A DNA stretch of 38,077 bases from an uncultured Bacteroidales bacterium (GCA_946534715.1 CAMNCW010000028.1:1-38077), one strand, 5' to 3'; shown: positions 6,317-13,820, numbered from the stretch's first letter. Notes: generated from the letters alone by a model not told the origin. Made by a program: numbers and translations.

Positions 6317-6874
6317 TTATTTAGTGGTGGTGTCTATGATGGCATCGAGTTGCTTGAAGGCGTTGGTGAGGTCGTCGTTGATGACGATACGGTCGAATTG
6401 CGGCTTGAAGGAGAGCTCGTATTCGGCTTTAGCGAGACGTTTTTCAATCATCTCGGGGCTGGTGTCACCGCGTCCTTCGAGACGGCGACGGAGCTCTTCA
6501 ATTGACGGGGGACAGATGAAGATAGAGGTGGCTTTGTCGCCTAAGATCTTCTTGAGGTTAATACCTCCTTTGACATCCACATCGAAAAGGACCTGACGTC
6601 CGGCGGCTTCGATACGGTCGATCTCCTGTTTGAGCGTACCATAATAGAGCCCGTCGTAGACCTGCTCGTACTCAATAAAATCGTTGTTTTCAATGCGTTT
6701 CTGGAACTCCTCGACGGAGATGAAATAGTACTCCTTACCGTGCACTTCCTGTCCTCGCGGCGCGCGCGTGGTACAAGAAACGGAGAGTTCGAAAAGATCC
6801 GGGTGCATGGTAAGCAGGTGCTTCACCATAGTTGATTTGCCACTACCCGAGGGGGCACAAAAGATGTAGATCAT
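6317..6874 (-). CDS. gmk: Guanylate kinase
   Basis: Phosphorylates GMP to GDP in purine nucleotide salvage and synthesis. The 185-residue protein has the P-loop APSGSGKST (7-15), then SCTTRAPRGQEVHGKEYYF, the GMP-binding block with Arg, Glu and Tyr residues. The lid region RLEGRGDTSPEMIEKRL follows. Length and order fit bacterial Gmk. It starts directly with MIYIFCAPSGSGKS, shorter at the N-terminus than some relatives, and no other start fits. It lies in a minus-strand series with yicC upstream, the yicC-gmk spacer being a 7-bp array. Confidence 0.96.
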   Translation of the reverse strand: MIYIFCAPSGSGKSTMVKHLLTMHPDLFELSVSCTTRAPRGQEVHGKEYYFISVEEFQKRIENNDFIEYEQVYDGLYYGTLKQEIDRIEAAGRQVLFDVDVKGGINLKKILGDKATSIFICPPSIEELRRRLEGRGDTSPEMIEKRLAKAEYELSFKPQFDRIVINDDLTNAFKQLDAIIDTTTK

Positions 6875-6876
6875 AA

Positions 6877-6911
6877 CAATTCACAATGCACAATTTACAA
6901 TTTACAATTAT
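6877..6911. repeat. 7-bp array (5 units) between yicC and gmk
   Basis: Units CAATTCA, CAATGCA, CAATTTA, CAATTTA and CAATTAT. It occupies most of the 49-bp spacer directly upstream of the gmk start codon. Confidence 0.9.
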
Positions 6912-6923
6912 TTTTTGGTGATT

Positions 6924-7847
6924 TTAGAGGACGTTGAGGACTTGCTCTTTGATTTGCTCAAGGATGTCTTTCATTTTGACGACGATGATCTGCATCTCGG
7001 ACTGATTGGATTTGGAACCAAGCGTGTTGATCTCACGTCCCATCTCCTGGGCGATGAAGCCGAGTTTCTTGCCAACGCCGGTAGAGATCGGTGATTGGTT
7101 ATTGGAGGTTAGAGTGCCCATGGTCTCACGGAAATATTTGATGTGATTGGTGAGACGTACTTTTTCCTCTGTGATGTCTAATTTCTCGAGGTAGTAGATC
7201 ATCTCCTGCTCGAGACGGTTTCTGTCCGTTTTGGCTTGTGTTTCCGCAGACAACTGCGCGAGGTTTGCTTCCAAACGCTCTTTGATTTTGGCAACTCGTC
7301 CTTTCTCAAAAGGTTCTACCTGCGCGAGGAGGTCGGCTATGCCGTCCAGTTTCTCAGTGAACATATTCTGGAGTGAGAGTCCCTCTTGCGTCCTGAAGGC
7401 GATGAAAGCATCGATGGCTTGATTGAGGAGAGTTTGCACACTACTCCATTCATCCTCCGTGAGGTCGGAGGTGTCTTCCTGCGTTTTGAGTACATCGGGG
7501 AAACGGAGAATAGCCGCCATCACTTCCGCCGGCACTTCGGTCACGTTCATTTGTGCTTTGTACTGCGAGGCATACTCGGTCACAGCAGACCAGTTGATGG
7601 GGGTAACCCCACCCTGTCCCTCCCCACAAGGGAGGGAGGTTTCTTCGTAAATGGCGAGATCGACTTTGCCACGTTCGAGACGCTGGGCAACGAGGGTTCG
7701 GAGATCCAGTTCGCGCGAGCGCAGTTGAGGAATGAGACGGACAGAGAGATCCATCGATTTGGAATTGAGCGAACGTATTTCGCAGATGAGTTTGTGTCCC
7801 CGGAAAATTGTTTCGGCCTTTCCGTAGCCGGTCATGGATAATATCAT
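6924..7847 (-). CDS. yicC: YicC/YloC-family endoribonuclease
   Basis: The family (older name DUF1732) comprises RNases; in E. coli YicC has been linked to RNA turnover. The 307-residue protein opens with MTGYGKAE (5-12), the family signature. It ends with the conserved block RLTNHIKYFRETM and IAQEMGREINTLGSKSN. Two segments look inserted. Residues 71-83 (SLPCGEGQGGVTP) come from a GC-rich palindrome at 7617-7637. Residues 244-256 (TLTSNNQSPISTG) come from a 7-bp array at 7085-7112, at a place where relatives have a short loop before the conserved GKKLGF. Both keep the frame. The start ATG at 7847 follows the family pattern MIxSMTGYG. Confidence 0.93.
   Translation of the reverse strand: MILSMTGYGKAETIFRGHKLICEIRSLNSKSMDLSVRLIPQLRSRELDLRTLVAQRLERGKVDLAIYEETSLPCGEGQGGVTPINWSAVTEYASQYKAQMNVTEVPAEVMAAILRFPDVLKTQEDTSDLTEDEWSSVQTLLNQAIDAFIAFRTQEGLSLQNMFTEKLDGIADLLAQVEPFEKGRVAKIKERLEANLAQLSAETQAKTDRNRLEQEMIYYLEKLDITEEKVRLTNHIKYFRETMGTLTSNNQSPISTGVGKKLGFIAQEMGREINTLGSKSNQSEMQIIVVKMKDILEQIKEQVLNVL
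7085..7112. repeat. 7-bp array (4 units) inside yicC
   Basis: Plus-strand units AGATCGG, TGATTGG, TTATTGG and AGGTTAG. More GC-rich and more diverged than the others but with the same period. It encodes the extra loop SNNQSPIST in YicC. Confidence 0.7.
7617..7637. repeat. GC-rich palindrome inside yicC
   Basis: Arms TCCCTCCC (7617-7624) and GGGAGGGA (7630-7637) around a CACAA loop, preceded by ACCCCACCCTG. It matches the consensus of the dispersed family and encodes PCGEGQGG in frame. Confidence 0.85.
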
Positions 7848-7896
7848 AATAATTGACGATTTGACGATTTATTTAGGATTAATTTTCATTGACGAT

Positions 7897-9222
7897 TTAT
7901 TTGCCGATACAGAACTTGCTGAAAATGTTAGACAGGACTTCGGTGTTGGTTATTTGTCCGGTCACTTCGCCAAGGGCAGAGAGACAGTCTTGCAAGTCCA
8001 TGGAGAGGAGTTCGCCGGATAATCCGTCCACGAGTCCTTGCTGCACGCGGATGATGGCGTCATGCGCGCGGGCGATTGCCTCATAATGACGCGCGTTGGA
8101 GATCATGACAGCAGCAGTAGTCATAGATTCTTTCGCTACGCGGACGAGTTCTGAACGCAAAGGTCCGATATCGTTATTTTTGGCGGAAATACATATACCA
8201 TCCGTCAACTTAGCCCGCTCTTCCCGGGTTAGCAGGTCTGATTTGTTATATGCTTTTATTAGCGTTTTAGCAGTCGTAATGTCCAAGATTGGTTCTATTT
8301 GACCCGGCTCCAATAAGGAAATGACGATTTGTGCATTCTTAATCGCCTGTTTACTACGTTCGACACCCATTTGCTCGATGAGGTCGTTTGTCTCACGTAT
8401 TCCGGCGGTGTCGATAAGACGGAAAAGGATGCCATCGAGTATGAGTGTATCTTCGATAGTGTCGCGCGTGGTACCTTTTATATCGCTGACGATGGCGCGT
8501 TGTTCGCCAAGAAGGGCGTTAAGAAGGGTTGATTTGCCGGCGTTCGGAGCTCCGACGATAGCGACAGGTATGCCATGACGGATTGCATTGCCTGTGCGGA
8601 AGGAAGTGAGGAGCGCAGACAGTTTGTGCTCAATCTCTGCCGCAAGGGATGTCAGTTCAGATCGATCGGCAAATTCCAATTCCTCATGGTCGGCGAAGTC
8701 GAGTTCGAGTTCGATAAGGGATGTAAAATGCAGCAAGCGTTCGCGCAAGGAAGCAAGTTCGTTGGAGACGGAGCCTCTTAATTGGCTGAGCGCCAAATCT
8801 TTCTCGGCTTTGGATTGCGCGGCAATAAGGTCTGCAACGGCTTCAGCTTGCGTGAGATCCATCTTGCCGGACATGAAAGCGCGTCGTGTGAACTCGCCGG
8901 GTTCTGCCGATTTAGCACCGGCATCAATGAGCCAACGAAGGAGTTCCTGCTGGATAAACAGGCTGCCGTGACAAGCTATTTCCACGGTGTCTTCGCCGGT
9001 AAAAGAATGCGGTGCACGGAAGACGGAGCAAAGGACTTCATCAAGCACTTCGCCGTTACGCTGAATACGACCGAAATGGATGGAATTAGGTTTGGCATCG
9101 GTCAAAGACAGCCGCCCTTTGAAGAGGCTGCTGATAATAGACAGGGCATCGGGACCGGAAACACGAATGACCGCAATTCCTCCTGTCCCATAGGGGGTCG
9201 ATATAGCACAAATAGTTGACAT
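7897..9222 (-). CDS. mnmE: tRNA modification GTPase MnmE (TrmE)
   Basis: With MnmG it builds the carboxymethylaminomethyl group on U34 of certain tRNAs, using GTP hydrolysis and a folate donor. The 441-residue protein has the N-terminal folate-binding domain (opening STICAISTPYGTGGIAVIRVSG). A helical domain carries FTRRAF-SGKMDLTQAEAVADLI. The inserted G domain has G1 GAPNAGKS (224-231), the GTTRDTIED switch and DTAGI. The C-terminal CIGK ends with the catalytic Cys438. The start ATG at 9222 fits the family; the frame stays open upstream through the promoter. The 49-bp spacer to yicC contains three copies of GACGATTT. Confidence 0.96.
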   Translation of the reverse strand: MSTICAISTPYGTGGIAVIRVSGPDALSIISSLFKGRLSLTDAKPNSIHFGRIQRNGEVLDEVLCSVFRAPHSFTGEDTVEIACHGSLFIQQELLRWLIDAGAKSAEPGEFTRRAFMSGKMDLTQAEAVADLIAAQSKAEKDLALSQLRGSVSNELASLRERLLHFTSLIELELDFADHEELEFADRSELTSLAAEIEHKLSALLTSFRTGNAIRHGIPVAIVGAPNAGKSTLLNALLGEQRAIVSDIKGTTRDTIEDTLILDGILFRLIDTAGIRETNDLIEQMGVERSKQAIKNAQIVISLLEPGQIEPILDITTAKTLIKAYNKSDLLTREERAKLTDGICISAKNNDIGPLRSELVRVAKESMTTAAVMISNARHYEAIARAHDAIIRVQQGLVDGLSGELLSMDLQDCLSALGEVTGQITNTEVLSNIFSKFCIGK

Positions 9223-9237
9223 TTCCCAAATTTTGTG

Positions 9238-9269
9238 CAAAATTAGTGAAAATTTTCTATTTATGCAAA
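9238..9269 (-). promoter_or_regulatory. Promoter of mnmE
   Basis: On the minus strand TTTG (9266-9269), 20 nt, TAATTTTG (9238-9245), 16 bp before the mnmE start codon. The -33 side reads TTTGCATAAAT. It probably drives mnmE, yicC, gmk and nadD. Confidence 0.85.
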
Positions 9270-9320
9270 TAAAAACGATTAAATTTTCATAAAATGTTGC
9301 ACATATAAAAAATTTTTTGT

Positions 9321-9425
9321 ATTGTGCGGGGCATAGGCGCAATTTTTTTTGTATCTTCGACCTCCTCCCCATCATAGATGGGACCCTTCGAAAATACATC
9401 TGCATTGTGCCGGGCATAGGCGCAC
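9321..9425. repeat. 22-bp direct repeat flanking a small hairpin
   Basis: ATTGTGCGGGGCATAGGCGC (9321-9340) recurs with one change as ATTGTGCCGGGCATAGGCGC (9404-9423). Between them lies an imperfect inverted repeat with an inner perfect stem CCCATC-ATA-GATGGG (9369-9383). The second copy runs straight into the left arm of the long hairpin. Confidence 0.85.
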
Positions 9426-9576
9426 ATAAAAGTGAATTTTTTTGAAAAAACGGGATGAATCCCTTCTATCGTTTGTCCACCTACTGTCTCTGTAAGCGAG
9501 CTTCCGAGACAGTAGGTGGACAAAGGATAATAGAATAAATTCTATTTTTTTTCAAAAAAATTCACTTTTATTTGCG
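9421..9576. repeat. Long 156-bp inverted repeat (hairpin), MITE-like or structured RNA
   Basis: The outer arms 9421-9450 and 9547-9576 pair over 30 positions with one mismatch; the inner 24 are perfect. A short stem follows (9464-9469 with 9530-9535). Then comes a perfect 19-bp stem, 9472-9490 with 9506-9524, closing a 15-nt loop (9491-9505) that has its own AAGC/GCTT mini-stem. The right arm overlaps the -33 box of the promoter at 9571. No coding capacity and no terminator T-run are seen. The arms suggest a non-autonomous mobile element or a non-coding RNA. Confidence 0.9.
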
Positions 9577-9602
9577 TATGTGCAAAATTTTTTGTATCTT
9601 TG
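9571..9602 (+). promoter_or_regulatory. Promoter of the HTH-like gene
   Basis: TTTG (9571-9574), 20 nt, TATCTTTG (9595-9602). The -33 region reads TTTGCGTATGTGCAAA, the palindromic core also seen in the two-way promoters. Its -33 box lies in the right arm of the long hairpin. Confidence 0.82.
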
Positions 9603-9653
9603 CACCAAATTTTGAAAATTAACATTTATAAACGAATAAAAAACACAATTATT

Positions 9654-9896
9654 ATGGTTCGTACAACATTTAACCGCCTTCGCGCAGTAAAGGACAGCCT
9701 TCCTCATGGAAGCATGGATGCAATTGCTGCAGAGTTAAACATCACAGGTGATGAAGTAAGAGCATACTTCAATGGAGAAGGCAACGCCGATTATCATATC
9801 GAGCCGGGTCCTGACGGCGGAATCGTAGTATTCAGCAACACCCGCATTTTGGAAATCGCCCTGCGCAAGGCATGGGAAGTTCAGAACGCTTTGTAA
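9654..9896 (+). CDS. Small HTH-like, probable DNA-binding protein
   Basis: The 80-residue protein contains a stretch that reads as a helix-turn-helix: SMDAIAAELNITGDEVRAYF (about residues 20-39). After it comes a small domain with an acidic, Gly-rich turn and a C-terminal helix. I recognise the general look of short conserved Bacteroidales proteins but cannot name the family or a target. The start ATG at 9654 (MVRTTFNRL) is taken because the upstream frame overlaps the promoter. A barrel protein follows 30 bp later, so they may be co-transcribed. Confidence 0.7.
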   Translation: MVRTTFNRLRAVKDSLPHGSMDAIAAELNITGDEVRAYFNGEGNADYHIEPGPDGGIVVFSNTRILEIALRKAWEVQNAL

Positions 9897-9926
9897 TGAA
9901 AACCCAACGAAAGGAGTGACGGAAAA

Positions 9927-10838
9927 GTGAGAACTATCCATCTATCCGACATTCGCAAAAGTGTAATCACTCTGGTGCTATGCGCCGGAGTATTACCTTT
10001 TATAAATAGCGCGAGCGCGCACGCGAGAGGAGAAGCGAATATCGAGAGTGCCGTCGTGCCTGAAGTGGCGGAAAAGAAGTCCACTGCGGAATGGCTGTGG
10101 GAAGATTACATGCAACCGGTAGGGCTGACGTATAACGCCCGAGCAAATCTGAATGCGTCCTATTTATGGCGCGGACAGTATTCCGGTGGTCCGAATATTC
10201 AAGCCTCTGCCAATGTAGGTTACGGAGGTGCGTATTTCGATATGTGGTGGAACGTAGGCACGTACGATTGGAGATTCGAGTCCTTTCAACCGGAGGTAGA
10301 TTTTTCATTGGGTTTCAGCCGATACGGATTGAATGTGTATCTGCTTTACGTATATCATTTCGACCGTGCATTCTTTGATTTCAGCAATGCTCTCGGTTTA
10401 GGTAACCGTTTGGAGTTGAATGTGAGATGGACTCTGAGTAACAAGATTCCTCTGACAATTCACTGGGGTACGCGTGTAGCGGCAGCCGATGGTTATTACA
10501 AAGACACGACCGAGAACTCCCTGACACGCGCATGGTCAAGTTATTTCGAGATCAGTTACGCACACACTTTTCCGTACGACATCTGTTTATCCGGCGGAAT
10601 AGGTATGACGCCATGGAAGGGATGCTATAGCGAGACCGGATTCGGCGTTGTGAATATCGATCTTCGTTTGCGCAAAGATTGGAGTTTGAGTAAGCGATGC
10701 GGATTGATGCTGCAAGGGCAATTGTGTATCAACCCCTCATTGTTAGCCGAAGATCCGTCGAGCGCCAAATGGCAGCCGTTTATGCCGGCAGGTCAGAGTA
10801 TCAATGCAAATCTGAGTTTGGGAGTGTACTTGAAATAG
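9927..10838 (+). CDS. Outer-membrane beta-barrel protein, first of a paralogous pair
   Basis: A 303-residue predicted exported protein. The N-terminus has a hydrophobic segment (about 12-28) with a cleavage-like SASA-HA site near residue 30. The rest is rich in alternating aromatic and polar residues typical of barrel strands and ends in an LSLGVYLK strand. It shares motifs with the next gene: Y-L-WRG-Y-GG (78-88) and W-SSYFE...GIGM-PWKG. The start is GTG at 9927, supported by a strong Shine-Dalgarno AAAGGAG at 9910-9916; no suitable ATG exists nearby. Resembles TorF-like putative porins; its cargo is unknown. Confidence 0.8.
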   Translation: MRTIHLSDIRKSVITLVLCAGVLPFINSASAHARGEANIESAVVPEVAEKKSTAEWLWEDYMQPVGLTYNARANLNASYLWRGQYSGGPNIQASANVGYGGAYFDMWWNVGTYDWRFESFQPEVDFSLGFSRYGLNVYLLYVYHFDRAFFDFSNALGLGNRLELNVRWTLSNKIPLTIHWGTRVAAADGYYKDTTENSLTRAWSSYFEISYAHTFPYDICLSGGIGMTPWKGCYSETGFGVVNIDLRLRKDWSLSKRCGLMLQGQLCINPSLLAEDPSSAKWQPFMPAGQSINANLSLGVYLK

Positions 10839-10861
10839 AATTAAAAAGAACCCCACCCGAC

Positions 10862-10892
10862 CTTTCCAAAGGAAAGCGGGCAATTAAATTGC
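10862..10892. repeat. Degenerate GC-rich palindrome and a second small palindrome
   Basis: CTTTCC-AAA-GGAAAG (10862-10876), preceded by ACCCCACCCGAC, belongs to the dispersed palindrome family. Right behind it lies GCAATT-A-AATTGC (10880-10892). Both are in the spacer between the two barrel genes and could end or slow transcription. Confidence 0.65.
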
Positions 10893-10952
10893 ACGGGAAC
10901 ACAAGAAAATAAAGATAGAAAAATAAAATATAACAAACAATATAATTGATAA

Positions 10953-11822
10953 ATGAAAAAGGTATTAGTATTAGCAGCCGCAATGATGGCGGTAGTTATG
11001 TCTGCAAGAGCAGAAGTTGAGTTTGCATACGATGCAGGCGCGGAAGTAGTGAGCGCTTATATCTGGCGTGGTATCTACAACGGCGGTTTGAGTTTTCAGC
11101 CGGATTTGGAGGTTGGTTACGACGGCGAACATACATCGTTCAGAGCCGGCGTATGGGCGAATATCGGTGCATCCGATTGGGGTTTCCGCAAAGGTTTGCC
11201 GAAGTACTTCGACCTCGACGGAGCGGAAATAAACCCGAACACTTATTTCGTACCGGAGTTGGATGTTATCCTGTCCTTCCGCACGTATGGTCTAACGATA
11301 GGTGCTTATCACTATTACTACTGCGACGGTTCGAATTTCTTCTCGTGGCAGAGTGTAGATGATCTGGACGCGAACGGCAACACCAGTACGACGGAGATCT
11401 GGGCAGGCTATAACTTCGGCGAGTTGACAAAAGCCGGCCTGTATTTCAACTGGTACACGACGATTGCAGGTCAGGACTTGAATTACGACGCAGACGGCAA
11501 CCCCAAACGCGCCTACAGTTCGTATTTTGAGTTCGGCTACGACTATTCGTTTGAGGATGCGGGCGTGACTCTGGGCGCAGTAATCGGTATGTCTCCGTGG
11601 AAAAACCCGGTATATGGCAACGACAAGTTCGCGGTAACGAACATCAGTCTGAAGGTCAACAAGGAATGGGAATTTGATCACGTAACCTTAGACCTTTTTG
11701 CGCAAGGCTCGCTTAATCCAGACGGTATCAACAAGGATAATGTGTTCGTCAAAGCATCCGGAGACGAGAAGATCGCCTGCCAGAAGCTGAACGGCGTGAT
11801 CGGTCTCGGATTCTGGTTCTAA
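10953..11822 (+). CDS. Outer-membrane beta-barrel protein, second of a paralogous pair
   Basis: The 289-residue protein has a clear signal peptide (MKKVLVLAAAMMAVVMSARA, cleavage after residue 20). A barrel-like body follows, ending in GVIGLGFWF, the aromatic last strand expected for Bam-dependent insertion. It shares Y-I-WRG-Y-GG (36-45), Y-SSYFEFGY and GMSPWK with the preceding gene, so the two arose by duplication. The resemblance is to TorF-like putative porins; function unproven. No TonB box or plug domain is visible, so it is not a TonB receptor. It is followed by a GC-rich palindrome and then apbE. Confidence 0.83.
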   Translation: MKKVLVLAAAMMAVVMSARAEVEFAYDAGAEVVSAYIWRGIYNGGLSFQPDLEVGYDGEHTSFRAGVWANIGASDWGFRKGLPKYFDLDGAEINPNTYFVPELDVILSFRTYGLTIGAYHYYYCDGSNFFSWQSVDDLDANGNTSTTEIWAGYNFGELTKAGLYFNWYTTIAGQDLNYDADGNPKRAYSSYFEFGYDYSFEDAGVTLGAVIGMSPWKNPVYGNDKFAVTNISLKVNKEWEFDHVTLDLFAQGSLNPDGINKDNVFVKASGDEKIACQKLNGVIGLGFWF

Positions 11823-11831
11823 AAAGCCCAG

Positions 11832-11872
11832 AAGCCCACCCGACCTCTCCACAAGGGGGAGGAGAGAAAGGG
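11832..11872. repeat. GC-rich palindrome between barrel gene and apbE
   Basis: CCCACCCGACCTCTCC then ACAA then GGGGGAGGAGAG. Arms CTCTCC (11845-11850) and GGAGAG (11861-11866), or CCTCTCC/GGGGAGG with a wobble. It matches the consensus of the family closely and begins 10 bp after the stop codon. Confidence 0.85.
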
Positions 11873-11908
11873 CACAATTATTTGACAAGTCAAATTTTGA
11901 GAATTGAG

Positions 11909-12931
11909 ATGGACAGACGAAAAGCACGGATAGCAAGTGCGTTAGTTGGAGTGATAGCAGCGGTGGCGTTTCTCTTTTTCTATGAGGAGGGACATACGCA
12001 GCAGATGTACCACAACGAAGGCAAAGTCTTCGGGACGTACTATAACATCCGCTATATAGCATCGCAGGATTTGGAAGGCGAGATCAAGTCCGCCTTTCAG
12101 GCGTTTGACAACAGTCTGAGCATGTTCAATCCACACTCTATTCTCTCTGCTGTCAACGACAACCGCGACACGACGACCAACGAGGCTTTTGAGACCATGT
12201 GGGCAGAAGCGGAGAGCGTGTATGCGATTTCGGAAGGAGCTTTCGACATCACCGTAGCGCCTTTGGTACAAGCTTTCGGTTTTGGCAGGAAGAGCCAGCA
12301 GCTTACCGCTATCAGTCCTCAAAAGATAGACAGCATTCGTCAATTTGTGGGCTTCGAGAAAGTGCAACTCGTTGATCACAAGGTCATTAAATCTGATCCG
12401 CGGGTGAAGATAGACGGTGGCGCCGTGGCGAAAGGTCAAGCCTGCGACATGATTGCATCTGTTCTCAGCGAACATGGTGTAGAGAACTATCTGGTGGATA
12501 TCGGAGGCGAAGTGGTGACTCATGGAGAGCGCGAGCCGGGTGAGCCCTGGCGCATAGGCATCACCAAGCCGAACATGAATAACGAAGGCGCACAGGAGGA
12601 CTTGCAGCAAGTGCTGGCGATTCATAATATCGCGATGGCAACCAGCGGCAATTATCGCAACTATTATTACGAAGGCGAACAGCGCAGAAGCCACACGATT
12701 GATCCCCGTACGGGCTGGCCTGTACAGCACAGTTTGCTGAGTGCGACGGTAGTGAGCAGCAGTTGTATGCGTGCGGATGCTTTGGCGACAGCCTGCATGG
12801 TAGTAGGCGCCGAGAAGGCATTGGAGATGATCGAACGCGCCGGAGACGCTGCATGCTACCTGATTGTAGCAGAAAATGACAGTTTGATCGCTATACAATC
12901 GCCGAAGTGGGCAGAAATGATTGCAAAATAA
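11909..12931 (+). CDS. apbE: FAD:protein FMN transferase (ApbE family)
   Basis: Transfers FMN from FAD to a Thr or Ser of flavoprotein subunits such as those of Na+-pumping NQR or RNF complexes, outside the inner membrane. The 340-residue protein has a membrane anchor (about 8-24) with no lipobox. Visible family motifs are GTYYNIRY, VKIDGGAVAKGQACD, VDIGGEV, MATSGNYRNYY and SHTIDPRTGWP, with Asp and Thr residues for metal and FAD binding. The start ATG at 11909 (MDRRKAR) is preferred over an upstream TTG that would lie in an AT-rich repeat. The clients are not in this window. Confidence 0.93.
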   Translation: MDRRKARIASALVGVIAAVAFLFFYEEGHTQQMYHNEGKVFGTYYNIRYIASQDLEGEIKSAFQAFDNSLSMFNPHSILSAVNDNRDTTTNEAFETMWAEAESVYAISEGAFDITVAPLVQAFGFGRKSQQLTAISPQKIDSIRQFVGFEKVQLVDHKVIKSDPRVKIDGGAVAKGQACDMIASVLSEHGVENYLVDIGGEVVTHGEREPGEPWRIGITKPNMNNEGAQEDLQQVLAIHNIAMATSGNYRNYYYEGEQRRSHTIDPRTGWPVQHSLLSATVVSSSCMRADALATACMVVGAEKALEMIERAGDAACYLIVAENDSLIAIQSPKWAEMIAK

Positions 12932-12939
12932 AAAAAATA

Positions 12940-12971
12940 TTTGCATATTTCAAAAAAAAGCAGTAACTTTG
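12940..12971 (+). promoter_or_regulatory. Promoter of bamD-rpoZ-coaBC
   Basis: TTTG (12940-12943), 20 nt, TAACTTTG (12964-12971), 39 bp before the bamD ATG. The -33 side reads TTTGCATATTT. Confidence 0.85.
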
Positions 12972-13010
12972 CAGGCTAAATCGCGCGAGTGCAGGCATAG
13001 TGAAAGAAAA

Positions 13011-13817
13011 ATGAGCAAAAAAGGAATATACATATTGTTGATGATGACGGTATTTCTCACAGGCTGTGGGGAATACCAGAAATTGTTGAAATCGCGTGAT
13101 CCGGAGGAGAAATATCAGGCGGCATTGCGGTATTTCAATGACAAACAGTATGTTAAGTCTCAGACCCTGTTAGACGACGTGAGCTCTTATTACAAGGGCA
13201 CGGAGCGTTCGGAGGATATTTTGGCTTATTTGGCTCGCAGTTATATGGGTCAGAAATCCTATGAGTCAGCGACTGATTATTATCAGGCATACGTGCGCAA
13301 TTATCCGAAAGGCAAATATGCTGCGGAGGCTTATTTCCAGGTAGGCCACTGCCGCTATTTGGATGCACCGGACGCCCGTCTGGACCAAGAGATAACCGTC
13401 AAAGCGATAGAGGCATTCACGCAGTTTGTGGAGTTATACCCCGAGAGTCCGTACGCCGAACAGGCCTATAGAGAGATGAGCGAATTGTATGACAAATTGG
13501 CTTATAAAGAGTTGAAAAGCGCAGAGTTGTACTACAATTTAGGCACTTATTTGGGCAACAACTACGAGAGTTGCGAGATCGTTTCCAAGAACGCGCTCAA
13601 GAACTATCCGAGCAACAAGTATCAGGAGGATTTTAACTGGTATATCCTGCAAGCCAAATACCAGCAGATGATCAACTCGTTCGAAGAAAAGAAACTGGAG
13701 CGCGCCCGCGACGCGCAAGACGAATACTATAATTTCATCACCGAATATCCGAACTCTAAGCATCGCAAAGAGGCGGACAAGATGATGGTACAAATACGAA
13801 AAATAACAAAAGATTGA
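13011..13817 (+). CDS. bamD: Outer membrane assembly lipoprotein BamD
   Basis: Essential lipoprotein of the BAM machine that folds beta-barrels into the outer membrane. The 268-residue protein has a signal peptide with lipobox LTGC, giving lipidated Cys19. Tandem TPR-like repeats follow, with the familiar patterns EEKYQAALRYFNDKQY, AQ-Y-SATDYYQAYVRNYP and the PESPYAEQAYREM block. The length fits the family. The start ATG at 13011 places a normal n-region (MSKKG) before the hydrophobic core; the longer upstream frame runs through the promoter. It leads an operon with rpoZ three bases downstream. Confidence 0.95.
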   Translation: MSKKGIYILLMMTVFLTGCGEYQKLLKSRDPEEKYQAALRYFNDKQYVKSQTLLDDVSSYYKGTERSEDILAYLARSYMGQKSYESATDYYQAYVRNYPKGKYAAEAYFQVGHCRYLDAPDARLDQEITVKAIEAFTQFVELYPESPYAEQAYREMSELYDKLAYKELKSAELYYNLGTYLGNNYESCEIVSKNALKNYPSNKYQEDFNWYILQAKYQQMINSFEEKKLERARDAQDEYYNFITEYPNSKHRKEADKMMVQIRKITKD

Positions 13818-13820
13818 AAT

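Larger units (their letters stand above)
9223..9653. other. Repeat-rich non-coding region between mnmE and the HTH-like gene
   Basis: No gene seen in 431 bp. It holds the mnmE promoter, two promoter-like decayed sequences (about 9298-9326 and 9331-9358), and a 22-bp direct repeat (9321-9342 and 9404-9425). A hairpin with stem CCCATC/GATGGG (9369-9383) lies inside a wider imperfect inverted repeat, TGTATCTTCGA against TCGAAAATACA. Then come the long hairpin at 9421-9576 and the promoter of the next gene (9571-9602). Confidence 0.8.

Noticed and set aside
9421..9576. Ordinary terminator
   Set aside because: It lies between two divergent gene starts, is far longer than a terminator stem and has no following T-run.
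10953..11822. TonB-dependent receptor or SusC-type transporter
   Set aside because: The protein is too short, with no plug domain or TonB box.
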